DNA of 64,000 bases from VBDM01 sp035637655 (GTDB lineage Bacteria; Pseudomonadota; Gammaproteobacteria; Burkholderiales; SG8-39): assembly GCA_035637655.1 (NCBI GenBank), contig DASPWT010000198.1:1-64000 (forward strand), in the 5' to 3' direction. Shown here in pieces: positions 16,542-25,213 of the stretch (the stretch's first letter is position 1; each line of letters opens with the position of its first letter). The notes under the pieces are model-generated. The model made no database searches. It was not told the DNA's origin and saw only the letters and a program-made list of their open reading frames with translations. Position numbers and translations under genes: made by a program.

Positions 16542-18524
16542 TTACTTCAATACGCTTTTCACGGCCTTCACCACATTGTCCACGGTGAAGCCGAAGTATT
16601 CGAATAGTTTCGCGCCGGGGGCCGATTCGCCGTAGCGGTCGATCCCGACCACCGCACCCTCAAGTCCGACATACTTGCGCCAATACTCACTGACACCGGC
16701 TTCGACGGCGACCTTGGGCAAAGTCGGGATCAGCACCACGTCCCTGTACATCGGCGGCTGGCGGTCGAACGCCGAGGTGCAGGGGATCGACACGACCCGA
16801 ACCGAAACGCCCTCCTCGGCAAGTTTTTGCTTCGCGCCTAGAGCCAGCTGCACTTCCGATCCGGTGGCAAGGATGACAGCCTTGGGTTCCTGCGCGTCCG
16901 CGAGAACGTAGCCGCCGCGGCGGATCGCCGAGACCGTATGAGCATCGCGTTTTTGAAACGGTACGTTCTGCCGCGTGAACAATAGCGAGGTCGGCCCATC
17001 CTTTCGCTCGATCGCGGCCATCCAGGCCACCGCCGCTTCGACGGAATCGCAAGGTCGCCAGACGTCCATGCCCGGGATCAGGCGCAGGGCTGCGGCGTGC
17101 TCGATCGACTGGTGCGTGGGGCCGTCCTCGCCCAGGCCGATCGAGTCGTGGGTAAAGACGAAGATCGAGCGGATCCTCATCAGCGCCGCCATGCGCAGCG
17201 CGTTTCTGGAGTAGTCCGAGAAGGTGAGGAAGGTGCCGCCGTAAGGAATGATTCCGCCGTGCAGCGCCAAGCCGTTCATGACCGCGCTCATGCCGAATTC
17301 GCGCACGCCGTAATAGATGTAGTTGCCGCCCCCCTCCCGCCCGATCGGCTTTGACCCCGACCACAGCGTGAGGTTGGAGCCGGTCAGATCGGCCGAGCCA
17401 CCGACCCACTCGGGCAGCACCGGGGCGAGGCCTTCTATCGCGTTCTGCGAGGCCTTGCGAGTAGCGATGGATTCTGTCCTGGCAATGATTTTTTCGAGCA
17501 GCACCTGGCAGTGGGTACTCCAGTTCGCCGGCAGTTCGCCGGCGACGCGGCGGCGGAACTCGCGCGCAAGTTCCGGTTGTGCTTTCTCGTACGCGGCGAA
17601 CTTGTCATTCCAGGCCCGCTCGAGCGCCGCACCGCGCTTTTTCGCGTCCCAGCCGTCGTAAATGTGCTGAGGGACCTCGAACGGCGGGTAGCGCCAGCCG
17701 ATCGCCGCGCGCGTCGCCGCGACCTCTTCGGCCCCAAGCGCTTCCCCGTGCGCCTTTGCCGTCCCGGCGCGCTTGGGGGCCCCCTTGCCGATCACGGTCT
17801 TGCAGCAGATGAAGCTGGGTTTGTCCGCTACCGCCTTCGCGGCTCGGATCGCGCGGTCAACCGATTCGACGTCGTGGCCGTCGACGTTCGAGATTACGTG
17901 CCAGCCATAGGCCTCGAAGCGCTTGGGCGTGTCGTCTCGGAACCAGTCCTTGACCTCGCCGTCAATGGAGATCTTGTTGTCATCGTAAAGGGCGATCAAC
18001 TTTCCCAGGGCGAGGGCTCCGGCGAGCGAGCAGGCCTCGTGCGAAATTCCCTCCATCAGGCAGCCGTCACCGACCGACACGTAGGTATGGTGGTCGACGA
18101 TGTCGAAGTCCGGGCGGTTGAATTCGGCGGCGAGTATGCGTTCGGCGATCGCCATGCCGACCGAGTTCGCCAAGCCCTGCCCCAAGGGACCCGTGGTCGT
18201 CTCAACGCCGGGAGTGACGCCGAGTTCGGGATGACCTGGCGTCTTCGAATGCAGCTGGCGGAAGCGTTTGAGCTCGTCCATCGGCAGGTCGTAGCCGGTG
18301 AGATGCAGGAGCGCGTACAGCAGCATCGAGCCGTGGCCGTTGGAGAGCACGAAACGATCGCGGTCTGGCCACTTCGGGTTTGCCGGGTTGTGCCGCAGGT
18401 GCCGCCCCCACAGCGCGAGCGCGATTTCGGCCATTCCCATGGGCATTCCAGGGTGACCGGAGTTCGCCACCTGCACGGCGTCCATGGCCAACGCACGGAT
18501 CGCGTTGGTCAGGTCCTGGCTCAT
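16542..18524 (-). CDS. tkt: Transketolase
   Basis: This 660-residue thiamine-diphosphate enzyme exchanges two-carbon ketol units between pentose-phosphate and glycolytic sugars. The N-terminal NSGHPGMPMGMAEIALALW, GPLGQGLANSVGMAIAER, the ThDP motif GDGCLMEGISHEACSLAG ending in YDDNKISIDGE, and the pyrimidine-domain THDSIGLGEDGPTHQ are intact. It is first in the tkt-gap-pgk unit and divergent from the dehydrogenase at 18615. No strong Shine-Dalgarno precedes the ATG. The start is supported by alignment of SQDLTNAIRALAMDAVQ with the family N-terminus. Confidence 0.97.
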   Translation of the reverse strand: MSQDLTNAIRALAMDAVQVANSGHPGMPMGMAEIALALWGRHLRHNPANPKWPDRDRFVLSNGHGSMLLYALLHLTGYDLPMDELKRFRQLHSKTPGHPELGVTPGVETTTGPLGQGLANSVGMAIAERILAAEFNRPDFDIVDHHTYVSVGDGCLMEGISHEACSLAGALALGKLIALYDDNKISIDGEVKDWFRDDTPKRFEAYGWHVISNVDGHDVESVDRAIRAAKAVADKPSFICCKTVIGKGAPKRAGTAKAHGEALGAEEVAATRAAIGWRYPPFEVPQHIYDGWDAKKRGAALERAWNDKFAAYEKAQPELAREFRRRVAGELPANWSTHCQVLLEKIIARTESIATRKASQNAIEGLAPVLPEWVGGSADLTGSNLTLWSGSKPIGREGGGNYIYYGVREFGMSAVMNGLALHGGIIPYGGTFLTFSDYSRNALRMAALMRIRSIFVFTHDSIGLGEDGPTHQSIEHAAALRLIPGMDVWRPCDSVEAAVAWMAAIERKDGPTSLLFTRQNVPFQKRDAHTVSAIRRGGYVLADAQEPKAVILATGSEVQLALGAKQKLAEEGVSVRVVSIPCTSAFDRQPPMYRDVVLIPTLPKVAVEAGVSEYWRKYVGLEGAVVGIDRYGESAPGAKLFEYFGFTVDNVVKAVKSVLK

Positions 18525-18559
18525 TTACTCGGAAAATTCAGGAGGGTAGGTGGAAACCT

Positions 18560-18565
18560 TATAAT
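18560..18565 (+). promoter_or_regulatory. -10 hexamer in the tkt / dehydrogenase divergent gap
   Basis: TATAAT on the plus strand lies 50 bp before the GTG at 18615. The surrounding AT-rich TTATAATTATC also reads as a -10 in the opposite direction for tkt. Only a weak TTCAGG is present at the -35 distance. Confidence 0.45.
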
Positions 18566-18614
18566 TATCGGCGAATCTCGCTCGCTTGGCGAGAAAAACC
18601 GCAACGGAGGAGCA

Positions 18615-19487
18615 GTGAGCAAACTCGCATTCATCGGGCTCGGCGTGATGGGCTTTCCCATGGCCGGACATCTCGTGACCAGAGGCGGCCACGAGCTCAC
18701 TGTGTACAACCGCAGCCGCGCCAAGGCCGAAGCCTGGCTAGGCAGGCACAAGGGACGCCTCGCGGACACTCCGGCCAAGGCGGCCGAAGCGGCGGACATC
18801 GTGTTCTCCTGCGTCGGCGACGATCCGGACTTGCGCGAAGTCACGCTGGGGCCGAACGGCGCTTTTCAGAAGATGGGCAAGGGCGCCGTCTTCGTCGACC
18901 ATACGACCGCCTCGGCGAAAGTGGCGCGGGAGCTCTCCTCCGAGGCAAAAAAGCGCGGTTTCGATTTCCTCGATGCGCCGGTATCGGGAGGTCAGGCCGG
19001 CGCCGAAAACGGACAGCTCACCGTCATGGTGGGGGGCGACGCCGCTGCTTTCGAGCGGGCGAAACCAGCCATCGCGCATTTCGCCAAGGCGGTGACGCTG
19101 ATGGGGGGCTCGGGCGCCGGCCAACTCACCAAGATGGTCAACCAGATCTGCATCGCAGGCCTTGTTGAGGCCCTAGCGGAAGGTCTCAATTTCGCCATCA
19201 AAGCCGGGCTTGACGCCAAGCTCGTTCTAGACGTTATCTCCAAAGGCGCTGCGCAGTCCTGGCAGATGGAGAACCGCGGCAAGACCATGGTCGACGATAA
19301 GTTCGATTTCGGCTTCGCAGTGGACTGGATGAGAAAGGACTTGCGCATCTGCTCCGAGACGGCACGGGAGATTGGCGCTCAGCTCCCCGTCACCCAGATG
19401 ATCGCCGGCTTCTACGACGAAGTATCGAAGATGGGCGGCGGCCGCTGGGATACCTCCAGCCTGATCCGGCGCCTGCGCCGCACCTGA
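18615..19487 (+). CDS. Beta-hydroxyacid dehydrogenase (3-hydroxyisobutyrate / tartronate-semialdehyde reductase family)
   Basis: This 290-residue NAD(P)-dependent enzyme starts at GTG, 5 bp after CGGAGGA. The N-terminal Rossmann fold is clear (LAFIGLGVMGFPMAGHLVTRGGHELTVYNR). The substrate-binding DAPVSGGQAGAENGQLTVMVGG, the catalytic lysine in QLTKMVNQI and the C-terminal KDLRICSETAREIGAQLPV are all present. The family includes MmsB, GarR and related succinic semialdehyde reductases; these signatures do not separate them. It precedes nudC with 26 bp between, and no sugar-acid genes adjoin it, so the substrate is left open. Confidence 0.88.
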   Translation: MSKLAFIGLGVMGFPMAGHLVTRGGHELTVYNRSRAKAEAWLGRHKGRLADTPAKAAEAADIVFSCVGDDPDLREVTLGPNGAFQKMGKGAVFVDHTTASAKVARELSSEAKKRGFDFLDAPVSGGQAGAENGQLTVMVGGDAAAFERAKPAIAHFAKAVTLMGGSGAGQLTKMVNQICIAGLVEALAEGLNFAIKAGLDAKLVLDVISKGAAQSWQMENRGKTMVDDKFDFGFAVDWMRKDLRICSETAREIGAQLPVTQMIAGFYDEVSKMGGGRWDTSSLIRRLRRT

Positions 19488-19513
19488 CCGCGTTTGCGGG
19501 GCCGAGCCCCGTC

Positions 19514-20368
19514 ATGCGCATGCCCTTTCAATGGCCGGCCGATTACGTGCCGGGCATCCAGCCCCCGCTCGAGCCGCCTGAACGCTCGCTCTGGTTCGTT
19601 TTCCGCGGCGCCGAGCTCCTGGTCGCCGCTGCGCCTGGCGCGGCCGCACTTCCCCATTGCAATCACCCCAATACTTTGGGTATGATGCCGCAACGAACAC
19701 AATATCTTGGGGTTCTCGGCGAGCAGCATTGTTTCTCGGCCGAGCTTGCGGTGGATACCGTAGCGCCGCAAGGCTGGATCTGGCAAGGGCTGCGGGCGCT
19801 ATTCGGTGCCCTTGATGAGGCGCAGTTTGCGCTCGCCGGACGGGCGTTGCAGATCGTCGATTGGGACCGCACGCACCAGTACTGCGGCGCGTGCGGAAGG
19901 GCAACGGCGGCGCGCGTAAACGAGCGCAGCCGCGAATGCCCGGGTTGCGGGCTGGTGGTGTATCCCCGGCTCGCTCCCGCAGTGATGGGGCTGGTGCGGC
20001 GCGAAAAAGAGTTGCTTTTGGCGCGAGCGCCACGGTTCCCCAAGGATATGTATAGCGCTTTGGCCGGATTCGTCGAGCCGGGTGAGACGCTGGAGCAGTG
20101 CTTGGAGCGCGAGGTATATGAAGAAGTCGGGATCAAGGTGAGCAATGTGCGCTACTTCGCCAGTCAGCCTTGGCCGTTCCCGCATTCGCTCATGATCGCG
20201 TTCTTCGCCGATTATTGCAGCGGCGAAATCCGCATCGATGGCGCGGAAATCGAAGATGCGCGGTGGTTCGACGTGAGAAATCTTGAAAATTTGCCGCGAT
20301 TGCCTGCTAGAATCAGCATCGCTCGCACACTGATCGATGCGGCAAAAGGGGAGATGCTTGCATCGTAG
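19514..20368 (+). CDS. nudC: NAD(+)/NADH pyrophosphatase, RNA decapping Nudix hydrolase
   Basis: This 284-residue NudC hydrolyses NADH to NMNH and AMP and removes NAD caps from RNA. The four-cysteine zinc ribbon is complete (YCGACG, then ECPGCG about 20 residues on), followed by VVYPRLAPAVMGLV. The Nudix box GFVEPGETLEQCLEREVYEE-VGI matches the GX5EX7REUXEEXGU consensus, and the NudC-specific SQPWPFPHSLMIAF follows. The last 60 bp contain a TGCTAGAAT promoter-like sequence that may serve the next gene. Confidence 0.95.
   Translation: MRMPFQWPADYVPGIQPPLEPPERSLWFVFRGAELLVAAAPGAAALPHCNHPNTLGMMPQRTQYLGVLGEQHCFSAELAVDTVAPQGWIWQGLRALFGALDEAQFALAGRALQIVDWDRTHQYCGACGRATAARVNERSRECPGCGLVVYPRLAPAVMGLVRREKELLLARAPRFPKDMYSALAGFVEPGETLEQCLEREVYEEVGIKVSNVRYFASQPWPFPHSLMIAFFADYCSGEIRIDGAEIEDARWFDVRNLENLPRLPARISIARTLIDAAKGEMLAS
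20305..20313 (+). promoter_or_regulatory. Extended -10 promoter inside nudC, probably for speDE
   Basis: TGCTAGAAT (extended -10 TGn plus TAGAAT) lies about 98 bp before the speDE TTG, inside the 3' end of nudC. TTGAAA occurs 19 bp upstream. The same nonamer occurs before folD and pcm. Confidence 0.4.
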
Positions 20369-20410
20369 TTCGGCATCTCAGTTATTAAACAGAGTGGGGA
20401 TGTATGCAAA

Positions 20411-21667
20411 TTGGACGGACTGCATGTTGTCGCCAATCTGTACCGCTGCAGGGGGAACGCACGGTACTTGACTGACGCAGCCGAGCTGCGTCGTTTTTGT
20501 CACGACTCCATCAACAGGGCCGGTCTCACGATACTCGGCGACCTGTTCCACGAGTTCGACGGGGGCGGAGTCACGGGCACGGTGGTGCTGGCGGAGTCGC
20601 ATCTCGCCGTCCATACCTGGCCGGAGCTCCAGAGCGTCACCCTCGACGTCTACGTGTGCAATTACACCCAGGACAACAGCGCCAAGGCGCGCCAGGTCGT
20701 CACCGACCTGATGGAGCTTTTTCGCCCTGAGGAGCACGTCCAGCACGATGTGCCGCGCGACAAGCGCCTCATGTACGAGTCGCTGAACGGGGACTACGGG
20801 TTCTTCCTGCGCTCCTCCAAGCTGATCGAGTCCTCGAAGACACGCTTCCAGGATCTCGAAATCCACGACACGCCCCAGTTTGGAAAGCTGTTTCGCTTGG
20901 ACGGCTGCTTCATGACGTCCGAGCGCGAGGAATTTGTCTACCACGAGACTCTAATCCACCCGGCGCTCACCGCCCACCCTTCGCCAAAGCGGGCCCTCGT
21001 GATCGGCGGCGGCGACGGCGGCGCGGCGGAAGAAGCACTCAAGCATCCGTCGATCGAGCAGCTCGTCCTGGTCGAGCTGGACGGGAAGGTGGTCGAGATC
21101 GCCAAGGAGCACTTCGGCGCAATTCACCGCGGCGTATTCGACAATCCGAAACTGAAGCTGCTGGTCGAGGACGGGCTGAAGTACCTCGCGGAGACCAAGG
21201 AAAGGTTCGATTACATCGCGCTCGATTTGCCCGACCCGATCGGCCCCGCGACCGCCCTCTACGAGGAAACGTTCTTCCGCGATTGCAAGCGGGCGCTTGC
21301 CGCAGGCGGTGTGCTCACCTTGCACATGGGTTCGCCCTGGTCGCGCCCCGACCGAGTGAAGATGCTCTATGGGCGGCTGGCTAAAATGTTCAAGATTGCC
21401 CGGTCGTATACGATGTTCATCCCCTTGTACGGCTGCCTGTGGTCGATGTGCGCCTGCTCGGATTCGACAGACGTCGCGGCCGTCAATAGCGGGGAGATCG
21501 ATATTCGAATCGGCAACCGAGGTCTCAGCCATCTGCAGTACTACAACGGCGCCACCCACCAGGCGTTGTTCGCATTGCCGAATTTCGTGCGCGAACTCAC
21601 TGTGGACGCGGTGCCCAAGCCCAGACTCGTGGCAACGAAAAAGCGCGCCGCAGTCGGCGCGAAGTAG
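20411..21667 (+). CDS. speDE: Fused S-adenosylmethionine decarboxylase - spermidine synthase (SpeD-SpeE)
   Basis: This 418-residue bifunctional protein makes spermidine from putrescine. Residues 1-~115 are a bacterial class 1B AdoMet decarboxylase: LHVVANLYRC, then AESHLAVHTWPE. The self-cleavage serine falls at 63, the processing histidine at 68 and the catalytic cysteine in LDVYVC at 83, in register with the Thermotoga enzyme as I remember it. From ~125 on it is an aminopropyltransferase: FQDLEIHDTPQFGKLFRLDG, YHETLIHPAL, VIGGGDGGAAEEALKH and the catalytic aspartate segment YIALDLPDPIGPAT. The start is the TTG at 20411, 10 bp after GGGGA; no in-frame ATG is available. Convergent dadA begins 10 bp beyond the stop. 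Confidence 0.92.
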   Translation: MDGLHVVANLYRCRGNARYLTDAAELRRFCHDSINRAGLTILGDLFHEFDGGGVTGTVVLAESHLAVHTWPELQSVTLDVYVCNYTQDNSAKARQVVTDLMELFRPEEHVQHDVPRDKRLMYESLNGDYGFFLRSSKLIESSKTRFQDLEIHDTPQFGKLFRLDGCFMTSEREEFVYHETLIHPALTAHPSPKRALVIGGGDGGAAEEALKHPSIEQLVLVELDGKVVEIAKEHFGAIHRGVFDNPKLKLLVEDGLKYLAETKERFDYIALDLPDPIGPATALYEETFFRDCKRALAAGGVLTLHMGSPWSRPDRVKMLYGRLAKMFKIARSYTMFIPLYGCLWSMCACSDSTDVAAVNSGEIDIRIGNRGLSHLQYYNGATHQALFALPNFVRELTVDAVPKPRLVATKKRAAVGAK

Positions 21668-21677
21668 ACCTTAGACT

Positions 21678-22985
21678 TCAGCCGGTTGGCCGGGGGGTGA
21701 CCGAGGGGGTCGCCCTCTTCGCTTTAACCTCCGACCCGAGGAAACCGAACGCGGGTTCCGGCTTTCGGCCGCTCACGATATCGGCAAGTGCCCGGCCCGA
21801 GCCGCACGCAAGCGTCCATCCGAGCGTACCGTGCCCGGTGTTGAGAAAGAGGTTGGAGTACTTCGAACGTCCAATGAGCGGCAGATTGCTGGGTGTGGCA
21901 GGTCGCAGGCCCGTCCAGAATTTTGCGTGTTCCGCACGCCCTGCCTTCGGGAACCATTCGAAGCATCGCCTGACGAGGGCCTCACAGCGAAGCTCGTTCA
22001 TCTCGGTGTCGTAGCCGTTCAACTCGGCGGTACCCGCCACGCGCAAGCGTTCGCCCAGCCGCGAAATCACGATCATGCGGGCGTGATCGGTCAGGCTCGT
22101 CTTGGGGGCTTCATCACCGGGCTCAAGGGGCAACGTTATCGAATAGCCCTTTACCGGATACACCGGAACCGAGACGCCGACCGGCGCGAGCAGGAGCGGA
22201 CTATAGCTCCCCAGCGCAGTAACATAGGCATCGGCGCGCAATGATTCCTCGATTCCTTTTTCGTCGTCGATGACCACGCGGTCGATCGCTCCCCGCGCGG
22301 CTTCAAGGCGCTTCACGCTCACGTTGAACCGGAAGGTCACGCCTTGGGCACCGCAGAGATCGGACAGGGCCCGGGTGAAAAGCTGCGCGTCGCCGCACTC
22401 GTCGGAAGCCGCATAGGCGCCGCCCACCAACCGGCCTACCGAATGCTCGAGCGCAGGTTCGATCGCAAGGCACTGCCGGGGCGTCCTGATTTCAATGTCC
22501 AGGCCGCGAGCTCTGAGCAGCTCGGCCTGTCTCTTCGCGTGTTCGAATTGACCTCTGTCTTCGTACAGGTGCAGGATGCCCCGCGTATCGAAATCGTAGC
22601 GAATGCCGGTATCGCGCCGCAGTTGGTGCAGCTGCTCGCGGCTGTATAGCGCAAGTGCGAAAGCGGATTCGGTGTTGCGACGGGTCCGACCCGGCAAACA
22701 TTCATAGAGAAAGCGCAGACCCCAAAGCCATTGGGCGAGGTCGGCGCGCGGCCGGAAGAGCAGCGGGGCGTCCTCGCGCCCCAACCACTTCAGGATCGTC
22801 AGCGGAGCGGTCGGATTGGCCCAAGGCTCGGAGTGGCTGACCGAAATCTGTCCCCCGTTGGCAAAGCTCGTCTCGAGCGCAGGTTCGGGCTGGCGATCCA
22901 CCACCGTCACCTCATGGCCGCTCTGCGCGAGATACCACGCGCTGGTCGTACCGATGACGCCGGCCCCGAGGACGACCACTCTCAT
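21678..22985 (-). CDS. dadA: D-amino acid dehydrogenase small subunit
   Basis: This 435-residue FAD enzyme oxidises D-alanine and other D-amino acids to keto acids at the inner membrane. The start MRVVVLGAGVIGTTSAWYLA (FAD Rossmann) is at 22985, behind GGAGGCAGGC; a further upstream ATG is less likely. ALETSFANGGQISVSHSEPWANP, GSYSPLLLAPVGVSVPVYPVKGYS, FWTGLRPATPSNLPLIGR and LNTGHGTLGWTLACGSGRALAD track E. coli DadA throughout. No alanine racemase (dadX) is adjacent. It is convergent with speDE and separated from the upstream hydrolase by a terminator hairpin. Confidence 0.93.
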   Translation of the reverse strand: MRVVVLGAGVIGTTSAWYLAQSGHEVTVVDRQPEPALETSFANGGQISVSHSEPWANPTAPLTILKWLGREDAPLLFRPRADLAQWLWGLRFLYECLPGRTRRNTESAFALALYSREQLHQLRRDTGIRYDFDTRGILHLYEDRGQFEHAKRQAELLRARGLDIEIRTPRQCLAIEPALEHSVGRLVGGAYAASDECGDAQLFTRALSDLCGAQGVTFRFNVSVKRLEAARGAIDRVVIDDEKGIEESLRADAYVTALGSYSPLLLAPVGVSVPVYPVKGYSITLPLEPGDEAPKTSLTDHARMIVISRLGERLRVAGTAELNGYDTEMNELRCEALVRRCFEWFPKAGRAEHAKFWTGLRPATPSNLPLIGRSKYSNLFLNTGHGTLGWTLACGSGRALADIVSGRKPEPAFGFLGSEVKAKRATPSVTPRPTG

Positions 22986-22997
22986 GCCTGCCTCCGA

Positions 22998-23036
22998 TAA
23001 AAGCAAAAGGGGGAAAGCTTGCGCTTTACCCCCCCA
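22998..23036 (-). terminator. Intrinsic terminator between the FAH-family gene and dadA
   Basis: On the minus strand GGGGG-(T bulge)-AAAGC, loop GCAA, GCTTT-CCCCC is followed by TTTTGCTTTT. It lies 155 bp after the FAH-family stop and just before the dadA ribosome site, so it would end the upstream transcript and leave dadA to its own start, or act as an attenuator in the dadA leader. Confidence 0.6.
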
Positions 23037-23190
23037 TTTTCTCTGCCCGAAAGCTGCGGCTTGTATTTGAAACGTCTATGAGTTGATTCTTCGGCAGCGA
23101 TTCGCCTGTTGCGCCATCGGCACAGCACCCTGTTACGAGAGAACGAATCTACACTTTTGACCTTCGCACAGCAAGCAAGCCCTTCCGCGT

Positions 23191-24042
23191 TTATTTCCCC
23201 GTGTAAGGAATCACTTTTTGCCGCTGCTCACCCAGGCCCTTGATGCCGAGGGTGACGACGTCACCCGGCTTCAGCCACGCCTGGGTCGGCTTCATCCCCA
23301 GCGCCACCCCGGCCGGTGTTCCGGTGGTAATGATGTCACCCGGGAGCAGCGTCATGTAGTTGCTCACGTATGAGACAAGCTTCGCGCAGGAGAAAATCAT
23401 GTTCTTGGTATTGGACGATTGCCTGCGTTCGCCGTTGACGTCGAGCCAGACGTCAAGCACCTGAGGATTGGTGATCTCGTCGGTCGTGACGAGCCATGGC
23501 CCGATCGGTCCAAAGGTGTCGCAGCCCTTGCCCTTGTCCCACTGAGAGGACTGCAGCTGGAAAGCACGCTCGGATACGTCATTCACGATCGTGTAGCCGG
23601 CAACGTGGTCCAGAGCCTCGTCTTCCGACACATATTCGGCGCGTGTCCCGATAACGATTGCGATCTCGACCTCGTAATCCAGCTTGGTGGAACTGCGCGG
23701 CTGCTGGATGTCGTCATTCGGGCCGCTGATGCACGTCGTCGCCTTCATGAACACTACCGGCTCGGCGGGTATTTGCAGACCCGCTTCGTGCGCGTGATCG
23801 GAGTAATTCAGGCCGATGGCGACGAACTTGGAGATGCCCGTATAAGGCACGCCGAAACGCGGGTTACCGCGCACCAGGGGCAGCGACTCCGGACGAATCT
23901 TGCGCAGCTTCGTCAGACCTTTGGAGGAAATCGTGTCCTGGTCAATGTTGGAAATGACTCCTGACAAATCGCGCAACTGGCCTTGCGCGTCGATGACGCC
24001 CGGTTTTTCGAATCCGTTCCTGCCGTAACGACAAAGCTTCAT
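23191..24042 (-). CDS. Fumarylacetoacetate hydrolase family protein
   Basis: This 283-residue enzyme is close in layout to 2,4-didehydro-3-deoxy-L-rhamnonate hydrolase and ureidoglycolate lyase-type COG0179 proteins. A short N-terminal domain (MKLCRYGRNGFEKPGVIDAQ) leads to the FAH core: FVAIGLNYSDHAHEAG, PVVFMKATTCISGPNDDI, the metal-binding LDYEVEIAIVIG (D-x-E-x-E), YTIVNDVSERAFQ, GPWLVTTDEI and ITTGTPAGVALGM. The ATG at 24042 follows AGGAAG. The substrate cannot be told from sequence. Position beside dadA suggests amino-acid or sugar-acid catabolism but is not decisive. Confidence 0.88.
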   Translation of the reverse strand: MKLCRYGRNGFEKPGVIDAQGQLRDLSGVISNIDQDTISSKGLTKLRKIRPESLPLVRGNPRFGVPYTGISKFVAIGLNYSDHAHEAGLQIPAEPVVFMKATTCISGPNDDIQQPRSSTKLDYEVEIAIVIGTRAEYVSEDEALDHVAGYTIVNDVSERAFQLQSSQWDKGKGCDTFGPIGPWLVTTDEITNPQVLDVWLDVNGERRQSSNTKNMIFSCAKLVSYVSNYMTLLPGDIITTGTPAGVALGMKPTQAWLKPGDVVTLGIKGLGEQRQKVIPYTGK

Positions 24043-24392
24043 TTTTGGCTTCCTTTCCAAATCATCATGCGGCCGCTCAAGCAAATCGCAACCCATGGAG
24101 CAAGCGCGAGCTGGGTGCAAGCGAGGGTGCTCGATATCGCCGCAGTCTTGGGCCGCCCATTTCTTGCCTGGGCGGCGGCGCGACGAGAGCAATTGGTGCG
24201 GCCGGTCTCCTGCGTAAGCCGTTCTCCCCAGAGCTATTCTTATTGCCCGGCGATTATAACAGCGCAACGCAGAAAAAAGCCGTAGTTTCATTTAAATCAT
24301 GGGGTTACAGGAGTGGTGAAGCCCAGAGGTCCGAGGGGCGTGGGCACCGGCTGCGGGCCGCAACCGCGCGCACTCCCGGATAAAATCGTGGC
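24043..24392. other. 350-bp divergent spacer between the FAH-family gene and rsmE
   Basis: No gene is supported here. The stretch holds the FAH-family ribosome site at its left end and an AT-rich island around 24250-24300 (GATTATAAC; AAAAAAGCCG; TTTCATTTAAATC). At its right end a TAAAAT sits only 6 bp before the rsmE ATG. Short open frames across it have no recognisable composition or motif. Confidence 0.5.
24381..24386 (+). promoter_or_regulatory. -10-like TAAAAT immediately before rsmE
   Basis: TAAAAT ends 6 bp before the rsmE ATG, so transcription from it would begin at or next to the start codon (a leaderless mRNA). No ribosome site is seen before that ATG. No -35 is apparent. Confidence 0.3.
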
Positions 24393-25136
24393 ATGAAAGG
24401 CCTTGCATCTCGCGTTGTCCCGCGGTTTTTTGCACCGGTGCAGATTTCCCTCGGCGCCGAGATCGAACTGCCGGAGCGGGTCGCGCGTCATTGTGCGGTA
24501 CTGCGCTTGCGCCGCGGCGACGCGGTCGTCTTGTTCAATGGGGAGGGCGGGGAATTCTCCGCGAAGCTGACGCGGGCTTCCCGCGGCGATTTGCGCGCCT
24601 GCGTGATATCCAGGCAGACGCCGGAGCGCGAGTCGCCTCTCGCCATCGCGCTCGCTCAGTGCATATCGAGCGGAGACCGGATGGACATCACCTTGCAGAA
24701 ATCTACGGAGCTTGGCGTCTCCAGGATAGTGCCGATCGCGAGTGAGCGCTCCGTAGTGAAACTCTCGAGCGACCGTGCCGACAGGCGCGTCGCCCACTGG
24801 CGCAATGTGGTCATCGCCGCCTGCGAGCAATGCGGGCGCAACCACGTACCCGAAGTGGCGGCGATCACCGCCTTCGCGGCTTTTCTGAGCCGGGCAGCCA
24901 GCGATGGGCTACGGCTGCTTCTGGCGCCGGATTCGGATCGACACTTGAAGCAGCTCGAACCGCCCAGCAGGGTGACGCTGCTGGTCGGACCGGAGGGAGG
25001 GCTCGCGCCTGGGGAGCGGCAGCGCGCTGAAAGGAGCGGGTTCGTGCCGATCCGCTTCGGGCCACGGGTGCTCCGCACTGAGACCGCGCCGCTCGCAGCA
25101 ATCGCGGCGATGCAGGCGCTGTGGGGCGATTGTTAG
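24393..25136 (+). CDS. rsmE: 16S rRNA (uracil1498-N3)-methyltransferase
   Basis: This 247-residue SPOUT-fold enzyme methylates U1498 of 16S rRNA. The N-terminal PUA-like part is ISLGAEIELPERVARHCAVLRLRRGDAVVLFNGEG. The SPOUT core includes RMDITLQKSTELGVSRIVPIASERSVVK, VIAACEQCGRNHVPEV, LLVGPEGGLAPGER and FGPRVLRTETAPLAAIAAMQ, the knot and SAM-binding signatures of RsmE. No SD precedes the ATG at 24393. It is followed 77 bp later by argA on the same strand. Confidence 0.95.
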   Translation: MKGLASRVVPRFFAPVQISLGAEIELPERVARHCAVLRLRRGDAVVLFNGEGGEFSAKLTRASRGDLRACVISRQTPERESPLAIALAQCISSGDRMDITLQKSTELGVSRIVPIASERSVVKLSSDRADRRVAHWRNVVIAACEQCGRNHVPEVAAITAFAAFLSRAASDGLRLLLAPDSDRHLKQLEPPSRVTLLVGPEGGLAPGERQRAERSGFVPIRFGPRVLRTETAPLAAIAAMQALWGDC

Positions 25137-25180
25137 GCTCTGCAGACCGGGCAGCGCTGTATCTGCCGGGGGCAACTGGC

Positions 25181-25186
25181 TAGAAT
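25181..25186 (+). promoter_or_regulatory. -10 (TAGAAT) upstream of argA
   Basis: GGCTAGAATCGG, with TAGAAT 27 bp before the argA ATG, resembles the -10 elements before folD and pcm. No clear -35 is visible. Confidence 0.4.
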
Positions 25187-25213
25187 CGGAGTTCCTCAAG
25201 AACAACGACACTC

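Noticed and set aside
18575..18598. CTCGC ... GCGAG hairpin followed by AAAAA upstream of the dehydrogenase gene
   Set aside because: The A-run is on the wrong side for a plus-strand terminator, and on the minus strand the position is upstream of tkt where no transcript ends. A 5-bp stem is weak.
17511..18614. N-terminal extension of the beta-hydroxyacid dehydrogenase frame (to 658 residues)
   Set aside because: The extension is antisense to transketolase. The GTG at 18615 with CGGAGGA and the LAFIGLGVMG start is the natural beginning.
23191..24291. Longer reading of the FAH-family gene to 24291
   Set aside because: The added 83 residues are Arg-rich and unrelated to the family; the ATG at 24042 has AGGAAG and the MKLCRYG start.
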